A stretch of DNA of 24,865 nt from DASZCR01 sp035942915. Lineage in GTDB: Bacteria > Acidobacteriota > Blastocatellia > Pyrinomonadales > Pyrinomonadaceae. The notes under the pieces are model-generated. The model saw only the letters and a program-made list of their open reading frames with translations. It had not been told where the DNA came from and made no database searches. Made by a program: the position numbers and the translations under genes. Numbering within the stretch: position 1 is the stretch's first letter; every line of letters starts with the position of its first letter. Positions 7,172-14,300 of this stretch are shown piece by piece. The stretch is taken from NCBI GenBank assembly GCA_035942915.1, contig DASZCR010000273.1:1-24865 (forward strand). Direction: 5' to 3'.

Positions 7172-8164
7172 ATGAACGCGCAGCATCACGGAGAGCCTAT
7201 TAATCCGCGCCGGAGAGCCGTCCCTGTGTCTCCCATGAGGATGACGAGATGCTTGCTCGTCGGCCTCTGCGCTCTTGCGCTCTGCTCAAGCAGCTTAGTG
7301 GCGACGGCGCAACAGACGCAGGATGAAGAGGCGACGCGCAAGCTCTGGGATACAGCCTTCATCAACACACGGAAGCGGTCGGCGGCGCGTTCCGGCAGGA
7401 ACCGCCCGCGACCTGCGTATCGCGTGGCGACTCCGCGCATCTCTCCCGCAGGCGTCTCCGGCGATTCTGTCGTCGGCGTCACAATCTGGCGTCTGCGTCC
7501 ATCCAGAGAGGCGGACGAGGGCGAGCGGATGATTGTCCACGAAGGCTCTCATGCAGTCGCGTGGATACCTGAGCGTGTGCCCGCCAATGCCGGACTGTCG
7601 GAGGGCGACCGTGTGCGCCTGAGTATCGAAGCCGCGCGCACAGGCTACCTGTATGTCATCAACCGCGAGCAATATGCGGACGGCACGCTCGGCGAGCCTT
7701 ACCTGATTTTTCCGACGACGCGCACGCTCGGCGGCGACAACCGCGTACAGGCAGGACGGCTCGTTGACATTCCCGCGCAGGAGGACAGCCCGCCTTTTTT
7801 CACACTGAAGCGCAGCCGCGCAGACCAGGTCGGCGAACTCCTGAGCGTTATCGTGACGCCCGCGCCTCTCGACGAGTTACAGATTGGAGCGCAGCCGCAA
7901 AGACTCTCGGCAGAACGCGTCGCTCAGTGGGAAAAGTCTTGGGGGACGCAAACCGGACGGATGGAGTTGAGCGACGGAGCGAGCAAGGTCTGGACAAAAG
8001 AGGAGAAGGAAGCCGGTGCGAGCGCCGCACGCCTCCTGAAAGCATCCGCGCCCAACCCGCAAACTCTCTACTATCGCCCCGGCGTCAAGTCCGACGAACC
8101 GTTGTTGATTAAAGTGCAGCTACAGTATCACCGCCCCAGAAGGCCAACGACATCACGCAGGTAA
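7172..8164 (+). CDS. Exported DUF4384 domain protein
   Basis: The product has 330 residues. A rather long basic N-terminus is followed by a hydrophobic signal segment (RCLLVGLCALALCSSSLVATA, about residues 24-45) and then QQTQDE, which suggests Sec export. No lipobox is obvious. The DUF4384 domain covers about residues 100-240 and includes VTIWRLRP, GDRVRLSIEAARTGYLYVINREQYADGTLGEPYLIFPTTR (a hallmark stretch of the family) and LLSVIVTPAPLDEL. The function of DUF4384 is not established. The start ATG 7172 is four bases after the CHAT stop, and its GAGG site (7161-7164) overlaps the end of the CHAT gene, so the two are probably translationally coupled. An inner ATG at 7235 or 7241 is an alternative that would shorten the signal region. 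It may be a partner or regulator of the CHAT protein outside the cytoplasm. Confidence 0.9.
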   Translation: MNAQHHGEPINPRRRAVPVSPMRMTRCLLVGLCALALCSSSLVATAQQTQDEEATRKLWDTAFINTRKRSAARSGRNRPRPAYRVATPRISPAGVSGDSVVGVTIWRLRPSREADEGERMIVHEGSHAVAWIPERVPANAGLSEGDRVRLSIEAARTGYLYVINREQYADGTLGEPYLIFPTTRTLGGDNRVQAGRLVDIPAQEDSPPFFTLKRSRADQVGELLSVIVTPAPLDELQIGAQPQRLSAERVAQWEKSWGTQTGRMELSDGASKVWTKEEKEAGASAARLLKASAPNPQTLYYRPGVKSDEPLLIKVQLQYHRPRRPTTSRR

Positions 8165-8567
8165 GTTACCGCGCAGACTTCGCGCGGCCGGGTCGCGCTA
8201 ACCGACAGTAATAAAGTCGCGCACCGTATTTGACAGGCTTGACGCTGCCCGACAGTTCCCCTCTGACGCCTCATCCGGCGCTCGATAAACGTATTGACTT
8301 CCGCCTTTATTAGGCATATGTTTTCCCGCGTTCAGAGCGCCCTTACTTCTGCTGACTGAGCACCTCGCTTCGTTCTCGACCCGGCATTACCCGCTTAGAT
8401 GTTTTCGTCTTCAATCTTCACGGTCGCGGTCTCCGACCACTTCCCTCTCGTCGCCGCAGTAGCCGTCTCCGTCCGGGTGAAACCCGACCGCAGACAGATA
8501 CCTGACACGGCCTCATCACTGGAAGGCGGCTTTGATTTGTCTCGCAGACTTCCACGATTGGTAGTTA
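8165..8567. other. Intergenic region between signalling cassette and nucleotidyltransferase genes
   Basis: I see no gene in these 403 bases. The region holds the promoter candidate at 8294-8322 and several short stems, the clearest being CGGGT-GAA-ACCCG at 8474-8486. None has a following T run, so I cannot place a terminator. The length of the gap and the weak ribosome-binding site at the next start suggest a new transcript beginning here with a long leader. Confidence 0.4.
8294..8322 (+). promoter_or_regulatory. Candidate sigma-70 promoter for the nucleotidyltransferase genes
   Basis: TTGACT at 8294-8299 is followed by 17 bases and TATGTT at 8317-8322. These match the -35 and -10 consensus at five and four of six positions. 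It would leave a leader of about 240 bases before ATG 8568. This is a match by eye only. Another TTGACA at 8230-8235 has no fitting -10. Confidence 0.35.
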
Positions 8568-9338
8568 ATGAATAAGGCTCTGGATAATTTAGTCGTCGTG
8601 ATGCCGTTGGCCGGGCGCAGCCAGCGGTTTAAGGAGGTCGGCGTGATGACGCCCAAGCCTCTTATCGAGGTGGCGGGTACGCCGATGATTAGACGTGCGA
8701 CAGGCTCGCTCAGCTTCTTCGCTCTTGTTCCGCCCGAAAATATTGTAGCCGTCGTTAGACCGGAGGACGTGGAGGATTACCAGATAGACAGAGAGTTGAG
8801 AACTCTCTTTCCCGGCATAACGGTTCTCACCGATGAGAACCCGTGCGGGGCGACGGGCACAGCCCTCGTTGCGAGAGATTACATCCCGCATCGCGCACAC
8901 CTCCTGATAATGGATGGCGATATCTGGTTCAGGAGTGCGGCTTACGAGGAGCTATTACTTGACCCGTGCGTGGAAGTCGCCGGAGCGATTCCGGTGTTTA
9001 CGGCAGAGGGCGAGCGTTGGAGTTTTTCGGCGGTCGATGCAAGCTCTCTGATAAAACGAATCATCGAAAAAAGGCGGATAGAAGTTCCCGGTTGCACTTT
9101 ATTAGCCAACGTCGGCTTCTATTATTTCTCTCAGGGCGCAAACTTTTTGAAGTACGCAGAAGCGGCTCTGGAACAGACTCCATCCGGCGCAGAGTGTTAT
9201 CTGAGCAACGTCGTTCAGGAGATGATTGAAGACGGTCTGGCCTTCCGCGCAGCCATGTGCGAAAGCGTCATGGACATGGGCACACCCGCCTCGCACAGCC
9301 AAGCCACAGCATATTTCGCCGCTCTCGACTCTTCATAG
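8568..9338 (+). CDS. Sugar-phosphate-type nucleotidyltransferase
   Basis: This 256-residue protein has the GT-A-like nucleotidyltransferase fold that joins a nucleoside monophosphate to a phosphorylated sugar or alcohol. The nucleotide-binding motif is VVVMPLAGRSQRF (about 9-21), followed by TPKPLIEVAGTPMI (28-41), with Lys30 as the expected phosphate-contacting residue. Metal-binding Asp residues are expected in LLIMDGD (Asp116/Asp118) and near the end in VMDMGTP (Asp236). All core motifs look intact, so it should be active, in the cytoplasm. The substrate cannot be read from the sequence. It is followed by a fused nucleotidyltransferase-kinase gene, an arrangement that suggests synthesis of an activated precursor for surface polysaccharide. 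No strong ribosome-binding site precedes ATG 8568. The length fits a compact member of the family. Confidence 0.9.
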   Translation: MNKALDNLVVVMPLAGRSQRFKEVGVMTPKPLIEVAGTPMIRRATGSLSFFALVPPENIVAVVRPEDVEDYQIDRELRTLFPGITVLTDENPCGATGTALVARDYIPHRAHLLIMDGDIWFRSAAYEELLLDPCVEVAGAIPVFTAEGERWSFSAVDASSLIKRIIEKRRIEVPGCTLLANVGFYYFSQGANFLKYAEAALEQTPSGAECYLSNVVQEMIEDGLAFRAAMCESVMDMGTPASHSQATAYFAALDSS

Positions 9339-9364
9339 CGGCGCGCTTCGGTCTATTCGCGCCG
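9339..9364. repeat. GC-rich hairpin directly after the nucleotidyltransferase stop
   Basis: CGGCGCG (9339-9345) pairs perfectly with CGCGCCG (9358-9364) across a 12-base loop, beginning at the base after the TAG stop. No T run follows, so it is not a classical intrinsic terminator. It could protect the upstream message end or uncouple the two genes. The 132-base gap to the next start holds no gene I can support. Confidence 0.5.
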
Positions 9365-9470
9365 GCTCCGGTCATGGCAGGTAAACGCATCTACCTCACA
9401 TTCCTTTCCGACACACTCTTCGATGTCACAACCGAGCCGGACATGATGTCCATGTCAGAGGAGGCAGGAC

Positions 9471-11279
9471 GTGGAGCAACAAACAACGGTCAAAGCCGAC
9501 AGCACTATTGTCATCATTCCTGCCGCCAGTTCACCCAGACCGCAAGTGCTGGCTCTGTCTTCCAGAATCAAATCGGCCGCGATGGTTCCTGTCAGCGGGA
9601 AGCCTGTTCTCGGCTGGATTCTCGACCACTTAATCGAGCAAGGCTTCGAGCGTTTTCTGGTTCTTTCAATCTTCGGCGACGACCAACTCGACCACTACTG
9701 CGCGGCACGTTACAAAGGCAAGGCGAAGTTTTCGCTGGTCGCCGTCGAGGCGGAGGGCGCTCCGAGAGGCGTCGGCCATTCGATTTATCGCGGTCTGCTC
9801 GTGTCCCCCGATTTGAAGGGCGACGACGCCCCTGAAAACGTGCTGATAGTGTTAGGCCACACGATATATCGTGGAGAGTTCAAGCAAACGCCGGAGCTTT
9901 CATCCGACTGGATTATGGTCGGCGACGTTCAGGAAGAGGCCACTCGATGGTGCTATGCCGAAGCAGACGAGGAAGGCCGTCTGGTGCGCCTCATCGATAA
10001 GCCGACTTCACCGGCAGAGCATCGCGCGTTGCCTGCCTTGATAGGCGTCTATCATCTGTCGAGCAGAGTTCATCTGATGAATTGTCTGGAAGACGCCGAC
10101 AATAACAATCTGGCAGAAGCCCTGAAGCTCTACAACGACAACCGCCGCATAAAGGTCGTCCGCGTCAATCAGGAGCACTGGCTCGATTGCGGCAGCATCG
10201 TCGGTATGCAAAAAACCAGAAAGGCGCTCATCACCACTCGCGCCAGAGCCTCAAACTCGATTGACCTCGACGAAAAGATAGGCACGCTCACCAAGCGCAC
10301 CTCCAAGTCTGTAGAAATATTTCAACAGTATCTGTGGTACGTCGGCGCTCCCAGAGAGATAAAGCCCATCACGCCCCGAATACACGACTTCAAGCCGGCG
10401 GACGCAAGCTCATCGCAATCGAAGATAACGATGGAGTATTACGCCTATTCCACACTCGAAGAGGCGTGGATGTATAAAGAACTCCCCTTCGATGTCTGGG
10501 AGTCGGTGATGAATCACCTCATCGAAATACTGAGCAAGTTCCATGAATTTCCCGCGCATCTGGAGCCGGACGACTTCCATGCGATGTATCAGGCGAAGAC
10601 CAAAAAGAGACTTGAGAAACTACGGTCTCAAGCCGCTCCCGACGGATATCCGACGTGGGACGAACTCTTAGACAAGGAGAAGCTGTTTATAAATGGAAGG
10701 CAGGTTTTAGGATGGAGCAGAATGGAGGAGACCGTCTGGCGCGCGTGCGGAGACTTGTATCATGAAAATCACGTCTGCCTCATTCACGGAGATTTTCACC
10801 TCGGCAACATCCTCTACGACCTGAACACCAGACTCGTGAAGCTGATTGACCCGCGAGGCAACTTCGGCTCATCTACGATGTACGGCGATTTGAAATACGA
10901 CCTCGCCAAACTGCGCCATTCTATCTGCGGGGGGTACAACTACGTCGTCAATGACCTCTTCACAGTCGAGACCACCGGGATTTCAGGGGACATCCGAATC
11001 AATCTTGATAGACCGCATCTCTTAAACGCAGGGGTCAAGCGGCTCAGCGTCCAACAGAAGGTGGCTCAATTACTCGACACGAAAATCGAGCAACTGGGCG
11101 CGGAATTAAGCTCCCCGACGCTTCTTACACAGGTGAAGCTGATAGAGGGTTTGCTCTTCCTCTCAATGCTCCCGATTCACTATGATTCCCCTCACCGGCA
11201 GCTTGCCATGTTCTCCATCGCTATCGAGAGATTCGACGAGCTCTTCAACACTCTTATCGACGGCAAGTCTGCGACATGA
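9471..11279 (+). CDS. Fused nucleotidyltransferase-like and APH/choline-kinase-like phosphotransferase
   Basis: The product has 602 residues and two parts. Residues about 12-255 form a nucleotidyltransferase-like domain (STIVIIPAA, MVPVSGKPVLGWILDHL, RLIDKP, HWLDCG). Its nucleotide-binding loop lacks the usual Gly-rich pattern, and the position where an active-site Asp is expected reads LGHT (His130), so this half may be inactive or altered. Residues about 280-600 form an aminoglycoside-phosphotransferase/choline-kinase-like domain with LIHGDFHLGNIL (catalytic Asp441, Asn446) and LIDPRG (metal-binding Asp460), both intact. The expected reaction is ATP-dependent phosphorylation of a small hydroxyl compound, with the upstream enzyme supplying nucleotidyl transfer. 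The GTG 9471 start is supported by GAGGAGG at 9458-9464, six bases away. Fusions of this kind are known near capsule genes, but the substrate is unknown here. Confidence 0.88.
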   Translation: MEQQTTVKADSTIVIIPAASSPRPQVLALSSRIKSAAMVPVSGKPVLGWILDHLIEQGFERFLVLSIFGDDQLDHYCAARYKGKAKFSLVAVEAEGAPRGVGHSIYRGLLVSPDLKGDDAPENVLIVLGHTIYRGEFKQTPELSSDWIMVGDVQEEATRWCYAEADEEGRLVRLIDKPTSPAEHRALPALIGVYHLSSRVHLMNCLEDADNNNLAEALKLYNDNRRIKVVRVNQEHWLDCGSIVGMQKTRKALITTRARASNSIDLDEKIGTLTKRTSKSVEIFQQYLWYVGAPREIKPITPRIHDFKPADASSSQSKITMEYYAYSTLEEAWMYKELPFDVWESVMNHLIEILSKFHEFPAHLEPDDFHAMYQAKTKKRLEKLRSQAAPDGYPTWDELLDKEKLFINGRQVLGWSRMEETVWRACGDLYHENHVCLIHGDFHLGNILYDLNTRLVKLIDPRGNFGSSTMYGDLKYDLAKLRHSICGGYNYVVNDLFTVETTGISGDIRINLDRPHLLNAGVKRLSVQQKVAQLLDTKIEQLGAELSSPTLLTQVKLIEGLLFLSMLPIHYDSPHRQLAMFSIAIERFDELFNTLIDGKSAT

Positions 11280-11326
11280 TTAAATGAGATTAGAGCTGTG
11301 AGTTTCTCAGAACATTCCAACTATTG

Positions 11327-11337
11327 CCTCATGAGGA
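11327..11337 (+). promoter_or_regulatory. Palindrome overlapping the ribosome-binding site of the STAND gene
   Basis: CCTCATGAGG (11327-11336) is a perfect 10-base palindrome. Its right half supplies the GAGGA ribosome-binding site (11333-11337), which is six bases before ATG 11344. A small dyad TGAG-TTT-CTCA lies just upstream at 11299-11309. A repressor or an RNA fold acting here could control translation of the defence gene, but a palindrome this short can arise by chance. Confidence 0.4.
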
Positions 11338-11343
11338 CTAGTG

Positions 11344-14300
11344 ATGCCGGAACGTAGAAGCGGGGGTTCGGAACAGCGTCGGGGAGCAGCGTTTCAGGAC
11401 TACAGTCTGTTGTTTTATATCCTCTCGCGTCTGAGCGCGTATCCTGACTTGGAGATTGAAGTCGAATCCGTCGAAGACGCTACCATCATCTACAGAAGCA
11501 ATGATTCAGAGACCGTCACGACGGAGTACGTTCAATGCAAGAAGCACGAGCAGAAGGACGATGGACAGGTTCATGCGGGGGTCAACAGTCGAGACCGTTG
11601 GGCCAAAGGCATGTTTTACGTCCGCGAACTTGAGGACTGGCTGGTCACCGAGCGCGAAGGTTTGATAACAGCCAACCTGCTCAACTCCAACCCTGACGCT
11701 TTCTATACAGCACTGATTTTCGGCTATTTCCACGCGAAGCTAGAGCCTTTCATCCCGGCAGGTCTGCGAGACCTCCTTCCGATACTGTACCCGCCGCCTG
11801 ATTTCAACGAGAAGTTTCCAGTGGCCTATTCACATGCGGGTAAATCACTCAAACTTCACAACAAGAACAGCCAGAAAATTATCACGGCAGAGAGTTTGAA
11901 CCGTGTGCGCGTCATCTCGACCGGCTCGCCTAAAGAGTTGGAGACGATGTGCTGGCGTATGCTGACGACGCCCGACCTGTTCGGCGTCAGTAGACATAAA
12001 GCCGACGGCGTTCTGAACGACCTGCTCAAGCTGATTGTCGAGGCCAGTCAGATTCAGGGCAACATCAAAGGCCGCCAAATCGCCGAGATAATCAGCGCGG
12101 GGAGGATGGAGCAGGGTCTCTGGCAAGGCGCTGCCGAAGTGCTCGAAAAAGGGGTCGAGCGTCAGGCCGACATCAATCGCGGAGACCCTCTGCGGTGGTA
12201 CGATTTTGAGAATAAGAACTTCGCCTACTATGAGGAGTTGGGGCTGGCATTTGATGCGGTTAAAGACCGGGGCGCGCTCGTCGTGATTTCAGGCTCGGTC
12301 GGCTCCGGCAAATCGACGCTTTGTAAATACCTGATGTACCAATTCCTGAGCGGCGCTCCGCAGCGACGCGCTTATTACTTGAGCGCGCTGGCCGGGATTG
12401 AGCTAACTGACGAGATTGATTTCCTCGAACAAAATATTCAAACCGATGCGCTCTTCATCGTCGATGACGAACATCTCGCAGAGGCGGAGGTCTTTTCCTT
12501 AATACAGAAGTTTTGGGGTTACAAGACTTCAGGAAATGCAGAGGCGCGTTTAGTCATCAGTTCAAAAACAAACTACGGGCGGGCAGGGGCTTTAGGCGAA
12601 GGCCACAATACCAACCTGCTGCGGAACGCGATTCAAATCAACCTGCCGCTCAACTCAAGAGAGACGGTCGAGCACCTGCTTTCACAGATAAAGCAGCGGA
12701 CGAACCTTGAGACGCCGCTTTCAAATAGAGAAATAGCGGACTTGAGTGATGGAGTGCTCGGCGTCGCGCTGCTGATTACACGTTGCGTACGCAGCCTGTC
12801 AGGCAATTCGACGCTGGAAGACATTCTCACCGCGCAGAATCTGAAATCGAAAATCGCGCGCTGGATACTGAGCTATCTCCCGGACTTGAAAGAGACGAGA
12901 GACTTTGAAGACAAGGTCGTTCCGCTGTTTGTCATCAGCGCGTTCGGTCTGCCGATTCCCGAAGAGTATTCGCCCTCCATCATCCCGGCGCTTAGTCGTG
13001 CCGGATTTTTGGAGCCTTATGGATTCGAGGAAAGCTATCACCTGTATCGCGCGGCAGACATCAATCTCGCCTTCATGTTGCAAGCCCAATATAAGCATGC
13101 CTATTTCGATATCCTTCAGGAGTACATCTCCCGATACCCGCAATGGCTGCCGCAAACCCTCACCAGAGTCGGCGAATGGAAAGAGAGCCAGAGAACCTTA
13201 CAGCAACTCACCGACGCCAAACGTGAGTTGATTGTCGGCTACATCAGCGCGCTCGCCTGTCCGCCCACACTGACCGACAGGATGAAGGTCTTACAGGCAA
13301 TCCGCAGTTCTGCGCGCAGGACTTCGACGAGAATCTTTCAGAGGTGGGCATCTCCGTCCAATCAAGCCAACGACTATTTCTTCATCGATGCGGTGGCGAT
13401 GGCGCGAAGCGCGCGGGAGTTGACCGGATTCCTCAGGCTCATCGAGCGAATCGACAAAGAGTTGCAAATCCTGCCGGAGATGGCCGCCGCGCAATTGATG
13501 CAGGACGAGAGCCGGAAAATCCTCTCGCTGTTGAAAGACGACGCCTGCCGTCTGGATGACGCCGCTGCCTGCATTCATGCGCTGCGACTTTATTACAAGA
13601 TATTCGCCGACCAGCTATACAAGGACTTCACCGCGTCGGCAGAGTTTCAGGCGAAGGTAACAGAGTCCGCGGCGGCGGGCGATGGCCTTTCCGTGTTGCT
13701 GCGATTCTGTGAAGAGGTGAAGCGGTTCGACCGCGAGGAATCCTATCGCTGGCTCGGCCTGTTCTTATCGCCGGAGAGAATCATTCAGGCCACTCTCGCT
13801 CACGCGAGCGGCATCAACACGCTCTCCGTGTTTCTCCTCCACCTGCATCGCCTTCAGCCGCGTCTGGCCGCAGACCTCGTCTCAGACCTCTGGCTCAATC
13901 ATCAGGGACAGATTGAAACGCTGTTCCGACGCGAAAAGTATCTGGACACGTTGACGCAGGACTTCTACGCCTTCTCGCGGATTAATAAGATTGTCACGAT
14001 TCAAATCGCCAACGAAGTCTTCGACCGTCTCGTCTTCTTATTTAGAAACGAGAACAAGTCTTCAATTATCAGTTCCACCATTGAGAGCGTCTGGAAACAC
14101 ACTTCGAGAAATTTGGCGCGCCGTCTCTGTCAGGCGATGGACAAGGACAAGGTGCTCGACCTCGTGCGCGCCGAAAAGCGTTATGTCGATAAGGTTGGGA
14201 GATTTCTTTTTTTCCTGAGCAGGGCTTCGGATGCGACCGCCGCGTGGTTCGAGGAGCGGCTCGATTATCAGTACTTCCTGCGCGTCGCGCGCATCCCCAG

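Noticed and set aside
9257..9835. 192-codon forward frame overlapping two nucleotidyltransferase genes
   Set aside because: It overlaps both well-supported genes in another frame and has no ribosome-binding site or domain.
8568..11279. Assignment to phosphocholine (LicA/LicC-like) or O-methyl-phosphoramidate synthesis
   Set aside because: The domain types fit many pathways and no substrate-specific motif or further pathway gene is present.
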